In this document: piece by piece, positions 46,101 through 55,673 of the stretch
Numbering within the stretch: the first letter of the stretch is position 1
Layout: every line of letters starts with the position of its first letter
NCBI GenBank assembly: GCA_964017125.1
Contig: OZ024912.1
Location: 65,831,890-65,895,889 of the forward strand
Source of the DNA: Flabesymbios commensalis
Taxonomy: Eukaryota; Annelida; Polychaeta; Terebellida; Flabelligeridae
Reading direction: 5' to 3'
Length of the DNA stretch: 64,000 bases
Program-made: the position numbers and the translations under genes
The notes under the pieces: generated by a model
What the model was told of the DNA's origin: nothing
Seen by the model: the letters and a program-made list of their open reading frames with translations, nothing else
Database searches by the model: none

Positions 46101-46137
46101 TAATGAGAAATCTAGCACAGCAGAGATAAAGACGTAA
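34014..46137 (+). CDS. MRPS26: Mitochondrial ribosomal protein S26 gene, exons 2-5
   Basis: Small-subunit component of the animal mitochondrial ribosome (mS26), acting in the mitochondrial matrix. Four coding exons (34,014-34,156; 34,461-34,595; 40,588-40,711; 45,898-46,137) join in frame for 642 nt, 213 codons plus stop. Borders are GT-AG and codon phases agree (2, 2, 0). The product begins VRWRKRRWAPKNASK, a basic segment. QHYNTTLKAIR fits the family's HYRQTVRALR. Helical Glu/Lys/Gln-rich exons follow with KEIEEWEAILEKN and REEEWQEEQ. The C-terminal signature NQLELEIEQALNKRHNYNF aligns with family ENLEARVEAALDSRKNYNW. Human MRPS26 is about 205 aa. Here the N-terminal exon with start codon and import signal was not found, and the polar C-terminal tail is longer than usual. 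Introns 3 and 4 are 6.0 and 5.2 kb and full of mobile-element relics. Confidence 0.75.
34461..34595 (+). CDS. MRPS26: MRPS26 coding exon 3
   Basis: Acceptor CATCTTCCAG, donor ACCAG|GTTTGT. Encodes NLFTSELRAAQ..., ETELLKVKEIEEWEAILEKN and CEWNKKTAITR, a charged helix. Starts and ends in codon phase 2. Confidence 0.75.
36160..36322. repeat. Dispersed ~160-bp repeat, copy A
   Basis: Matches 45,300-45,465: TATAAACGGC.GCCATTTTG, AAACAACATCCAGCT and GTCTGGAAA.A.AGTGCCAGAC. It places the same short repeat in two introns of MRPS26. Confidence 0.65.
37213..37690 (+). pseudogene. YqaJ-like exonuclease relic
   Basis: Blocks LVKIECPYSLRN, SLKKSRAYYYQCSWQLAVTG, CDFVVWTSVG and PLTFYQDVYLP match the core of the YqaJ/lambda-exonuclease-like PD-(D/E)XK family as it occurs in uncharacterised animal mobile-element proteins (family pattern: IE.KCPYS, YYYQVQ.QL..TG, CDFVVW). 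The domain is fragmentary and broken. It lies inside intron 3 of MRPS26 on the same strand. Which element carried it is unknown. Confidence 0.55.
38330..38646 (-). pseudogene. hAT transposase C-terminal relic
   Basis: Minus-strand frame 38,646-38,404 ends EFAKLCIHLLTISPDSVECERAISNLNTLKN, the hAT dimerisation signature (LL.LP.SS.ECER.FS..N.IK). After one frameshift, about 38,411-38,340 continues with KLILYMLDPQTQDALRLALE, the usual segment that follows. The upstream catalytic parts are missing. The relic is antisense within intron 3 of MRPS26. Confidence 0.6.
39031..39300. repeat. 145-bp tandem duplication
   Basis: Two diverged copies (from ~39,033 and ~39,179) share AAAGTACAGTTACC, CATCTAGA, GGTGTTGTGTGCAAAAT and CATATTGGGAAGT. 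The short frames here are repeat translations. Confidence 0.7.
40252..40277. repeat. Palindrome CAAGATGGCCGC..
   Basis: CAAGATGGC and GCCATCTTG arms around a GC-rich centre, matching the AAGATGGC word that recurs in the satellites of this window. Confidence 0.7.
40588..40711 (+). CDS. MRPS26: MRPS26 coding exon 4
   Basis: Acceptor TATATTTGTAG, donor GAACAG|GTGACA. Encodes REARQKREEEWQEEQMLE... and ends KLVQQEQ in phase 0. Helical, Glu/Lys-rich. Confidence 0.75.
41771..42034 (+). pseudogene. RecQ-like helicase N-terminal relic
   Basis: The frame contains FDIDSLHLNQKLSLECIMER and KDVFLSTRTGSGMSICSQYW. This is the Q-motif/Walker-A region of RecQ-type helicases (pattern L...Q..A.E....GKDVF...PTG.GKS..YQ). 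The lysine expected after TRTGSG is methionine here. Only about 60 residues match and no motifs II-VI follow, so it is a fragment of a gene or of a mobile-element helicase. Confidence 0.45.
43130..43345. repeat. Dispersed AT-rich repeat, copy A
   Basis: Matches about 49,500-49,720: CATTAACTTTTC, CCAAAAATAGGTTCAAT, ACCGCCCTCCCT.ATTAG and GAAATTAAACATAGTGGCCT. The second copy interrupts the Ty3/gypsy fossil. Confidence 0.65.
43360..43600. repeat. ACTGATACGA-rich cryptic repeat
   Basis: Many imperfect repeats of ACTGATACGAACC, AATGCGA and similar. A related stretch lies at 44,690-44,770 (GCAATACGAAGTGC). These may be subterminal repeats of the element that carried the MADF relic. Confidence 0.45.
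43747..44074 (+). pseudogene. MADF-type (PIF/Harbinger-like) protein relic
   Basis: Pieces in different frames: MKGKGKRSKNQEEAEIPTE, ETIAASIENVGLHEDEPPTP, then RRKKKSPLLNISGEHEEALY and DWLQEHPELF. The last resembles the start of a MADF/Myb-like DNA-binding domain (E..L..W..EHP.LF) such as accompanies PIF/Harbinger transposases. At least two frame changes. No DDE transposase was found nearby. Confidence 0.4.
44083..44155. repeat. Palindromic direct repeat CTCTGGGAGCTCCCAGA
   Basis: Two copies of TACRCTCTGGGAGCTCCCAG, each with an internal GGGAGCTCCC palindrome, about 40 bp apart. Confidence 0.7.
45300..45465. repeat. Dispersed ~160-bp repeat, copy B
   Basis: Partner of 36,160-36,322 in the same orientation. 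Confidence 0.65.
45898..46137 (+). CDS. MRPS26: MRPS26 last coding exon
   Basis: Acceptor TTTTATACAG before GATGAAGCAGAACGG. Encodes the diagnostic NQLELEIEQALNKRHNYNF, then VIDRDG and a polar tail of about 45 residues, to TAA at 46,135-46,137. Confidence 0.8.
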   Translation, partial: DEAERFVDVNQLELEIEQALNKRHNYNFVIDRDGTFLSEQADGSTSEENLKDTFHKSHKIIVNDEKSSNEKSSTAEIKT

Positions 46138-46241
46138 TTTTTACAATGTATAATTTTTATTCACATAATACTAACTAAATCATATGAAATAGAATACAGA
46201 ACAGGTGATGTAGCTGTTTAAAATAGCGGTATTAAAATAAT

Positions 46242-46247
46242 AATAAA
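46242..46247 (+). terminator. Candidate poly(A) signal of MRPS26
   Basis: AATAAA, 105 bp after the stop codon. Confidence 0.5.
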
Positions 46248-46354
46248 AAAATGTTTTCTTTTCTTCAATACTATGTAGCTTAATTATTAAGGCTCCCCCT
46301 ACCAGGGAAAGGCTTTTTAGGCTTCAGCCAAAATTTTAGCGGATGCCTATTGTA

Positions 46355-46405
46355 GTCACCAGGCGCGTCCGTCCGTTCGTCCGTCCGTCCGTCTGTCCGC
46401 CACTT
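46355..46405. repeat. GTCC microsatellite
   Basis: (GTCC)n tract followed by imperfect units. Confidence 0.8.
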
Positions 46406-46559
46406 TTAGCACTATAACTTGTTCCACATAACTGCAATGCACAATAAACTTCACATACAGGTTAATCATTACTAAAACAACCAATTCTAGTGTCTCCAAA
46501 TTTTTTTCACATCCTATCCCGGGGAGGGGGTGGGTGGTACCCAAATCTGGAATGGTTGT

Positions 46560-46805
46560 GCAAATGTTAAAATTTCCGTGTCACCAAATTTCCGTGTCTC
46601 CAAAAAATTTCTTTTTCTTCAAATTTTCGTGTCTCCAAATCTGGAATGGTCGTGCCAATGTTGTACCAACGTTGTACAAACGTTGTAGTACCCGTCTATG
46701 AAATGCTACCCTGGGGAGGGGTTGGGGTAATGTATGGTTGAAAAACAATGGTGTACCAACGTTGGGCCAGCATTGTGATTTTGCCAGCATTGACAACCAT
46801 TATAC
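46560..46805. repeat. Degenerate hairpin-MITE cluster
   Basis: CCAACGTTGGGCCAGCATTG near 46,757 and TGTACCAACGTTGTACAAACG near 46,662. Also a tandem TTCCGTGTCWCCAAA motif at 46,573-46,640. Confidence 0.5.
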
Positions 46806-46967
46806 AACCATTATCCGCGTCGCCAATCCTTCTACCTTACTACTGTTAGCTGTTTATTATTGTAATATTAGGACAGTTTGTTCCCGAGTTAGAACGCCAC
46901 AACGACATTAATATATTTTGCTCCAATGCAAACTTGCCAATCTGTTGAACGTTTCTTTTTTAACCTG

Positions 46968-47420
46968 TTTCAGCAACAACGTTTTCTATATGAGCTGCTA
47001 ATTCGGCTGAGGTTTCATCGTCGTCAATAGGTTCAATCGTAACAGTAGTTGTTTCAGGTGGAGCAGAAGCATCTATACGCCTATTAATTTGTTTATCCAC
47101 GTCTTCACCAGCAAGGTTTTCATCGATTGTTCTAGCATCATTGATGGTAGATATATTGCGTTGTGCGACAATATGTTCATCTAGTGATGTCCTTTCTAGC
47201 GAATGTAGTTTCCATGAAATGGAATATCTGTCTTATTTGGCTGGAGGTTGGTGAATGACTTTTGATACACTCGATCCATGCTTATTAATCCTAAGCTCGT
47301 CGTCCTTACAATTCAAGGACAGTTGAAGCACCTGGAATGGCTTGATTTTTGTGTATCCACCATGACTAAAACTAGCTGTTGGGGTAGTCCCTTTGGGCCG
47401 TATTGAGAAGACTGTGGACT
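46968..47420 (-). pseudogene. Unrecognised coding-like segment
   Basis: One minus-strand frame is mostly open. It holds TKSTVFSIRPKGTTPTASF, SHGGYTKIKPFQVLQLSLN, SLERTSLDEHIVAQRN and an acidic end ETTTVTIEPIDDDETSAELA followed by a stop. Codon-like composition and a charged tail suggest a former protein, possibly from a mobile element. I do not recognise the family. Confidence 0.3.
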
Positions 47421-47514
47421 TCGTTAGGTGTAATTGAATCCTGATTTAAACAAAACCAGTGGTTTAAAACAATCTGTAATCAGAAGAGTTGTGTCTTAAC
47501 TAAGTTTGGACCTT

Positions 47515-50500
47515 AGTCGTTGTAAAGAGATGAACTCTTCGTTGATTACTTTATTCTGTATCATTTATTCTAATGTAATAATATTTCACTTAATTTCTTT
47601 GAAATTATATAGTTTTAACTGTTTCTAGATCTGCCAGCCTTATCTGTTGTTGTGACACAGCATTGTTTAGCGGGCATAGCTATCAGATTGCACAGGGTGC
47701 ATTTATTCAACCAGAGACAATAACATGATAAGAACGCAACTGTCCACATGCAGGCTAGGGCTGGCAGAGTTACACGTGGATGAGAGATAAATAAATAACA
47801 GATACAGAGATATGATTTTAGTTCAGATTTGACTCTTTTTTTTTAACTAGCTGATCTCCACGCTGGGTATTGTAATGTATGTGTAAATAAAATGTATATA
47901 TTATTTTCATATGACTGATATTCTCCTCACTGGATCGTACTACACTACATTATCAAGACGCATACCATTACTACTGGCGAGCTAATGCTAATCCTCTTTT
48001 AAAATAAGGGAGAACAGTGATAATAAATGGATTTTACAAGCCTAAGCACAGTGAGGATAATCTGACACTACGTAAGATCACCATGCCTATGACTGGCACT
48101 CAGTAGGCTGAATTAACAGAAGCTTTTAAAGCACAAACAGAACCTACTACAGCAGCACTAACAGTACAAGCTATTTAAGCACAGCGCAGACTTAAAAATC
48201 TTCGTGTCGCTGGCCAGTCACTTGGTAGGCCTACCTGTGATGGTACTGATGCCCCAGCACTCCGTGAATAGCTCAGAATCATAAACCTTCATCACAAAAA
48301 GGTTGGTACTGATGACTTCAGATTAGCTTTGTGTAAAGAAAACGCAAGAGGGTGTTTGTAGGCTGATCTCAGACGCTATTTTTGCGTGGTCTGCGTGATA
48401 ATGCACTATTAATCAAGACATTTAAAAAAACTGAAGAAAACACTAGAGGAAACAATGGAGAGAGCTCAGACCCTCGCAAATGAGAACTACCGTTTTTTCC
48501 ACACTGGTACCTCCCAGTAGAGAGTACCAAGCAGGTGCCGCTACCGTCAGTGCTCCGGCCACATCATCACAACCAGGTACACCAAATGCAGAGATGCATG
48601 CATTCACGCTGGCAGTCAATCGGCCAACTACAGAAGTCGGAAAATTAAATGCAAAAGATTATCCTCATGGTGGTACCAAGAAGCAGGCTATAACTTACAA
48701 AAGTGGTAAGGTGCCTCAACCTAAATTAGCCAAAAAGCCTATTCCAGGACTAGACACTAAACCCAGTGTACCTCGACAACCCACAGGTAAATGCTTTAGG
48801 TATGGACGTAGTGGTCACCGTAAAGCTGACTGTCATGCCAAATACATACTACTGTAGCAGGAGTAGGACTCATTAAGACTCTTGTGGTTAAAAGGTTAGG
48901 TTATCCTATGATACTCGGGTTTGATGAGCTGGGCAGAAGAGAGGCTGACATTGATTATAAAGCAGGATTGGCGCCCTGTCTGCGCTCATTCCATGCCCAG
49001 ATGCTCCCAGAACTGAGAGCGCGGTGGCCATAATATCCTCTGGTAAACCTGAAATTGACACTGTACTAGCTGACTTGCAAGACGTATTTGACAAACCGCA
49101 GCATGTTAACTCATGGAGTGCAAAATAGACACAGCAGATGCACGTCCTATACATCAACGAGCGTATAGGACTGCCCTTAGTAAACGCAAGGACATCAGTC
49201 GACAGTTAGATGATATGCTGGCACAAGGTTTAATCCGTCAATCGACGTCTCCTTGGGCTTCGCCCACAATCTTGGTTCCCGAGAAATCGAGCGTAGAATA
49301 TGGGGCCATAAATGCGGTCACAATTAAAGATTCATTTCCCGTGCCACCATTCTAGGACATCTTCGATTAGTTAGGCTACTATGTTTTTTCTTCTTTGTTT
49401 TAGAAGAGCGCGCGCATTAGATTTAGGCAGCGCATAACAAAAAAAATATTTGTTTTTTTTTTGCCCAGTGCGCGCATTGGATTGTTACCGATTTCTGCCG
49501 ATGGCTTGTTTTTTTCGTCGCCCTCATTAACTTTTTGTCATATAGATCAAAAGTTTTTTTTATTTCGTCGTCCTCATTAACTTTTCTAGAAATTTGTCGC
49601 CCTCATTACTTTTCCAAAAATAGGTTCAATGTTTTTTTTCTTAAATGTTTTTTTACCGCCCTCCCTCATTAGATTTTGGATTTTTTCAGATCTAAAACAA
49701 GGAAATTAAACATAGTGGCCTTACATGGCGCAAAAGTTTTTACGTCTCTAGACATGCAAAGTGGTTACTGGCAGATTCCCGTGGCCGCAGCTGACATTTC
49801 AAAGACGGCCTTTGTCTGCCATAAGAGCCTCTTTGAATTTGTGCGAATGCCCTTTGGCTTATGCAATGCGCCCGGAATTTTCCGGTGAACGATGGAGCGT
49901 GTACTTTACGGATTGGTTGGCGAAATATGTCTTGTCTACCTGGATGATGTGGTTGTATTTGGTAAAACAAAAGAGAAGCATGCTGAGAATTGACGCATTA
50001 TTTTGGAGCGCTTTCGTGATCACAATCTTACACTTAAGCCCTCAAAGTGTTCATTCTCTAAAGTGTCATTAAAGCTCTTAGGCTATATAGTGGGAGCAGA
50101 TGGTATATTTTGACCCAGGTGAACTAAAAGCTATAGCTGCCCTTCCAGCACTATCCACGGTAAGTCAGCTGAGAACAGAAAACATTTCAGATTCAGGATG
50201 GTGATGGAACATCTTACAAATGTATATAACTGAAATTGATTTTTCTTTTTGTAGTATTTTAATTATAACTGAACGCCGAAGGTTCAGTTTTCAGAGTGAT
50301 GTGCTAGTAAACTCTCCCCTTCAAATGTATATTTCACGTAACTATATAATTTTTCTCTTTGATTTACATGATTAATATTTGATACAATTATGTTTTACTC
50401 ATTCTCCGTCTTTGCTATAACAGGGACAGGGATGTAAAGATGTGAACTCTTTATTCATTAATATATTCTCCATCAATTATTCTATTTTACTAATATTATT

Positions 50501-50563
50501 TCACTTAATTTCTTAGTCATAGAAATTATATAATTATAACTGTTACTAGATCTGCCAGCCTTA
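47515..50563 (+). mobile_element. Ty3/gypsy LTR retrotransposon fossil
   Basis: Old, broken element. LTR-like segments at about 47,515-47,645 and 50,430-50,563 share GAACTCTT, TATTTCACTTAATTTCTT and CTAGATCTGCCAGCCTTAT in the same orientation. A possible primer-binding site (TGGCGAGC) lies near 47,977. Between them: a gag-like region ending in a zinc-knuckle-like segment (48,480-48,857), the start of pol reverse transcriptase (49,113-49,355) and a further reverse-transcriptase block with FTSLDMQSGYWQIPV and FVRMPFGLCNAP (49,715-50,090). No integrase was recognised. An AT-rich dispersed repeat is inserted at roughly 49,370-49,715. There are at least a handful of breaks. Confidence 0.7.
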
Positions 50564-51356
50564 TTACTAAAATCCAATGTATTATTGGGTCTTTCACTGT
50601 ATTATTTGGTCTTTTTCAATGATCTAATAATACCCGTCTTGTAATACTCGTTTTTTTTTGTTAAGATAGGAACTGGGATGAGACATTTTCAATTTGGTTA
50701 ATTTTGAAAAATTAATTGATATGAAGCTATATAGCCTACTGATCTTAACTAAAAATACAAAAAAGTCAAAAAACAATATTAAAGCACCGAAAAAAGAGTG
50801 AAATAGTTATATTTCCAGGTCGTATATTGCCATGTAAACAAAACAAGTCAGCAATATACACCACATATTCCCACGTATTGGACAGTAAGATCAAAGCAAT
50901 CGCTAATTGGTGTCTCATAGTCAGGACATGGGGTGAGACACCTGCAGCACTGATTGTCTGCCCAACGCTGGGCCGACGGCATCAACATTTGGCCCAATGC
51001 TGTAGGAGCATTCAACCGTCCTTTAGCAAGTGTTTAGGTATACAAAAAGTTTGTTTGGGTTTTAAGCGGATTCATAGAAATGTTGATAAAAAATATTTTT
51101 TCAAATCTAAAAACTCTGAAAAAATAAAATCATGATCTGGGGGATACACTACTTCATTACAAAAATAAAAACGAAAATTGATATCATACAAAGGAGCTGC
51201 TTTAATTTAAAGACGGAAAATTTCTAGATTGGTGGCCTCCATCCACCTCCATCCCCGACCACACACCCTAGATTCTATCTTAGAAGTGTCTAAATGATGG
51301 TGTATTTAAAATACCTAATAGTTAGGTATGAACAAAAGAAAGACCCGATAATACGG
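50564..51356. other. AT-rich spacer with a hairpin-MITE relic
   Basis: No gene recognised. CCCAACGCTGGGCCGACGGC near 50,962 is a hairpin-family remnant. The 102-residue frame at 50,827-51,135 runs through it and is not supported. Confidence 0.45.
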
Positions 51357-51556
51357 NNNNNNNNNNNNNNNNNNNNNNNNNNNNNNNNNNNNNNNNNNNN
51401 NNNNNNNNNNNNNNNNNNNNNNNNNNNNNNNNNNNNNNNNNNNNNNNNNNNNNNNNNNNNNNNNNNNNNNNNNNNNNNNNNNNNNNNNNNNNNNNNNNNN
51501 NNNNNNNNNNNNNNNNNNNNNNNNNNNNNNNNNNNNNNNNNNNNNNNNNNNNNNNN
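51357..51556. other. Assembly gap, 200 N
   Basis: Exactly 200 undetermined bases, a common placeholder length. The sequence resumes inside a hairpin MITE (GGCCCAACGTCTTCGACCGT), so an inverted repeat may have caused the break. Frames crossing the Ns are artefacts. Confidence 0.98.
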
Positions 51557-51600
51557 GGCCCAACGTCTTCGACCGTGACTGTGGGCCGAATCAAAAGTTA
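51557..51600. mobile_element. Partial hairpin MITE at the gap edge
   Basis: Begins GGCCCAACGTCTTCGACCGT, the central segment of the hairpin family. The left half lies in the gap. Confidence 0.55.
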
Positions 51601-52030
51601 TATGCACTTATATGCTTTTATATATCCTGCTTATTTTTAATGTGAAATAAACAGTAATATACAACACCACATTAATAGGTCCTGGTATCAGTTGCCTTGT
51701 TTAAAGAGATCACGGCGACGGACTGACGGCAATTAAAGGTGTAGTCAACTGTCAAAATTCGCGGGACAAGGGTCCCCCAGAAGGCAATAGTGCCCGTGGG
51801 TAAGCCAAGGCCCTATTCCATAATAATACTAAATATGCGTTTCATACCCAAAGCCCCATTGAGAGCAAGTTCTCAAATCACAGCAAGTTCATATATACTT
51901 GAGCGACATCTATGAGGTAATAATTCAAAGCCCTTGTCTTTTGCCCCTACTTGGTCGGCTACTTGCAAACAAACTGACTGTATTACTGCGGGGATTTGGA
52001 AACTGCTTGACCCCCAAGTTTGTATTGTCA

Positions 52031-52138
52031 CCCAGTAAACACAAAACATTTGTATGACTTTATGCAATGTTGGACCAACGTCGAAGACGTTGGGCCGACA
52101 TTGCATAAATGTCATACAAATGTCTTGCGTTTGCTGGG
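52031..52138. mobile_element. Hairpin MITE, best-preserved copy (108 bp)
   Basis: Starts CCCAGTAAACACAAAACATT, ends TGTCTTGCGTTTGCTGGG. The arms pair through TGTATGACTTTATGCAATGT to the centre CCAACGTCGAAGACGTTGG. No coding capacity. It defines the family used for the other calls. Confidence 0.85.
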
Positions 52139-52159
52139 CAGGAGGACTTTCTCTCAAAC

Positions 52160-52252
52160 ATTGTACATTTATCTATTGTTGGTTCAATGTTGGGCCAGCG
52201 TCGCAGACGTTGGCCTAACATTTAAACAGCATTGGATCAATGTCTCGTTCGA
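52160..52252. mobile_element. Hairpin MITE
   Basis: Core GGGCCAGCGTCGCAGACGTTGG with flanking TTGGTTCAATGT / ACAGCATTGGATCAATGT arms. Outer ends are weak. Confidence 0.65.
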
Positions 52253-52570
52253 GTAGTATCTTGTAATCAGTTCAGTGGCTATATTAATGCCGTCAATCTG
52301 TACTCAGTAGGCTACTGTTGGCCTACACTTGACCCTCCCAGGCATGCGCGTTTTGAAGCTGAATGATTCTTTAAATATTGCCGTGGGAGATTATAATATA
52401 AATACTTTAAATACACTGAAATATATATATAAACGACGGGTTTGTTAAAACTGCAAACGTCTACAGGCGCTGTATAATACATCTAAATTATAAAATCACT
52501 TTAACAAAGAGCTAGGTCTATGTGTGACAGGTGTTGAGTTGTTCAGGTGCGAACCCAGACCGCCCACTTT

Positions 52571-52666
52571 GCGACAATAAACCAATGTTGGCTGATGTTG
52601 TTCCGTCGTCTTCCGCGCTGGCCCAACATTAAAAAAAACATTGGTTCACTGTCCCGTTTTTGCTGG
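52571..52666. mobile_element. Hairpin MITE
   Basis: Arms GACAATAAACCAATGTTGG and AACATTGGTTCACTGTCCCG, ending TTTTTGCTGG, with centre CGTCGTCTTCCGCGCTGGCC. Confidence 0.65.
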
Positions 52667-53474
52667 TAGGCCTGCTAAAAAGAACACAATTATATGAGCG
52701 CAAATGTGTACAAATATTACAACGAAATATTTTATATTGTGGGTGACTGGCTGATATACTTGGAGTAGGCCTATTTTACACATTCTTGACTAATCCGGTA
52801 TAATCACAGAGATTGTGTGATAACACCTTCACAATGCATATCGTATTAATTAAATATAGTGTTTAAGTATCTATCAATGTTCATATTAATGTCAAGCCCA
52901 CAGCATTTTGTTCATTTATCTAGAGATTTTGTTCGTGATATGACATTCAACTGATAACACTACTATAAATTTATACAGAGTAAGTCTAGTGTACACTTTG
53001 TATATATATGCTTATTACCCATTAAAGCTTTAAACATTTGCAAATTTTTAACACGCATTTTGTTCCAATATCATCGATTGAATCGGCTACTAGAAGGGAT
53101 TGAAAACGATTACAGTCGTGTTTGGCGGTTTAAGGGTTAACTATATGTGCTGGCACATTCACACGAATGATTTTTTCAATCGTTTTATTTATACATACCC
53201 CTTTTTATTAGGTATGGATGAACATTTTCGAACGATTAATTTTTATAGCGCCTTTCGAAAGATATAATTAAGACACAACATAATCAAAAAAGACCAACAC
53301 AAGTTCTCGTTGTGCACTACCAGTATATTTTATCCCATAATAAATTAGACTTTCATATTTATACAACTGTTTTTTTTAATAATAATTAGCCTAAAGGCCC
53401 TTATGCACTTGACAAAACCTACATGTCATCGCCTTACTGAGTGTTTTCCCGCCTCAGGTGAGTTGTCATCCTAT

Positions 53475-53535
53475 TGGCCCAGCGTTGCTTTACTGTTGGT
53501 ACACCGTAAACCAACGTTGGGCTGACGTCTTTTGT
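53475..53535. mobile_element. Hairpin MITE remnant
   Basis: GGCCCAGCGTTGCTTTACTG and CCAACGTTGGGCTGACGTC. Confidence 0.45.
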
Positions 53536-53569
53536 GAGGTGATCGAGGTGTTTTCCCACCCCCATGTTC

Positions 53570-53690
53570 TTCGATATTTTGTTATTTTGTCGCTATGAGC
53601 TCCTGATCCTATACCATGTATACCACTATTCGATATTTTGTTATTTTGTCGCTATGAGCTCCTGATCCTATACCACTATCTTCTATCACT
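53570..53690. repeat. 60-bp tandem duplication
   Basis: TTCGATATTTTGTTATTTTG through GAGCTCCTGATCCTATACCA occurs twice, almost identical, followed by CTATCTTCTATCA repeats. Confidence 0.85.
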
Positions 53691-53976
53691 ATCTTCTATC
53701 ATCGTTGCCGCTGTGAAATCCCCCTTCTTAAGGATGGGGTATATAATAGGGGGTGTTTTCGGGTGATTAATAATCAGTTCCACGGAACACAATTCTGATA
53801 GACACCATTTATTACATTTAGAACATATATCATACATATGTACTGACATTGTACATTGACATGGCACCCAGATACCAATGCGGTGATTTATAATAGATCT
53901 GCACATACAATATATGACCAATCACGAAATAAATAGGGCCCACAATAATTAATGAATTCAATTAGCTTACAAATAG

Positions 53977-54085
53977 CCCAGCAAAAACGAGACATTCACC
54001 CATTGTTGGTTCAATGTTGTTCCACCGTCTACGACGCTGGCCCAACCTTGAACCAACATGTATTCATGTATCTTGTTTGCTGAGA
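53977..54085. mobile_element. Hairpin MITE
   Basis: Starts CCCAGCAAAAACGAGACATT, ends CTTGTTTGCTGAG, centre CCACCGTCTACGACGCTGG. Confidence 0.75.
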
Positions 54086-54295
54086 GGCCTAGTAGAGATA
54101 TAACGTTGAGCTCACCAGGTGGCGCATTAGTGCCAAATGACAGGAAAACCGGAACACTACAAACTAGGCTACTGTAGGCTGTATTACGATCATTCACATA
54201 AAATAAACTTGCAAATACATGTTTGGAACACATACTATTACTAATATATAAAATAGGATTATAGTAACATATAAACAGAATTTGGTTGAAAATAA

Positions 54296-54346
54296 AGTCT
54301 TTTTCGGGTCTTTTTCGGGGTTTCTAGTCTTTTTCGGGGTATGGTC
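54296..54346. repeat. GTCTTTTTCGGGG short tandem repeat at the duplication edge
   Basis: Three to four copies of TCTTTTTCGGGG immediately left of the point where homology to copy 1 begins. Confidence 0.75.
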
Positions 54347-55673
54347 ACACCCGTTGAAAACTACCACAGCAGACTCACATCACCAAGGCTGCTTTACCAT
54401 TGGCATATCGGCAGACATATATATTTCACTAAATGACATTAAGTGTGTTGCTTCATGATCTTTTATTTTCTTGATAATATTACTAAGCCTAGTCTAAACG
54501 TATTTTAGTCTTCTATAATCACAATGGAAAAGGCTTGGCTAGCATCCAGTGTTGTGCACACTAGCAGCCTGTAGGCCTACGCTTGTGCGCCAATCATGTA
54601 TAGGAACGAACTCGCTCAAAACAGGTGAGTAAAATTGATCAATGGATAGGCCTATTATAATGTTCGTGCTAGTGACTTTACCTGATCAACATAAATCGAT
54701 CCAATATGTTTTTTATATTGATTGCCCACTAGTTTCGGTAATATATCAAACTTGGTTTGTCCATAATTTATAGTTTTGAAGTCGTTAATCCCGTTAATGC
54801 AACCGCTCTTAGGATTACCTTGTGGAATTAGATCATCTTTCGGGTTAAATTCTTTCCTGCGATCGGGCCCAGCTATGCTAGTAGGCCTATATGTTGTTTA
54901 TGTGTTTTTAAATGTGTGTGTGTGTGTGGGGGGGGGGGGGGGAGGGGAGGGGGGGGGCAAATCTATTTCAATCCAAAAAATTCGACTTCCAGAATTTCCA
55001 GTTGCGAACCCTCCTGATGGGGTTTCGTGAAAAAGACGTTTAGACACGCTTGTCTTATCTGCTTATTGTAAACATCAGAAAATCCAGGCTAACTCACAAT
55101 GGCTTCCCTTGTAACGAGATACAATTCATCTATTTTTATAACCTTGACAAGAAATTGTCTCTATAACATTGCTCCTATGGGAGTAAATAGTTGTCATCAG
55201 GTAAATGTTTCTAATTTATTGATCATTTTCGTGGAATCATGGCATCATCATCAGCCCTGCCATGTCTATGCCCGCTGTCCAGCCTATCCAGTTGATTGGG
55301 CGATAATAGGGTAGACTGCAGTCTAGACTAACTTTAGAGTCTAGCGTGAGCATGGTTAGTTTTGTAACTTTACTTGACTGAAATCCAATGGCAGGCAATT
55401 TTACATGTTCTAATTCCTCATATCTTAGTCTAACAATTATAATTTATGGGGAATTAGACCTTTCACACATGGTGACATGGCATGGCCATGGGCGATAATA
55501 TGAGTATAAGTATAACGCCATGAATCTGGAAGTGGAAACTTGTATCACTAACTAGTCTAGTGTATACTATACTATGGACTATCAGGCGGTTCGCCACAGG
55601 GACGGTTCGCCACAAGTGAAAACTAGCAGATCCCTAATTAAACTTTGGACAATCGCCCACGTTGGACAGACTA

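Noticed and set aside
51290-51607. Frames spanning the N gap
   Set aside because: The residues are undetermined bases.
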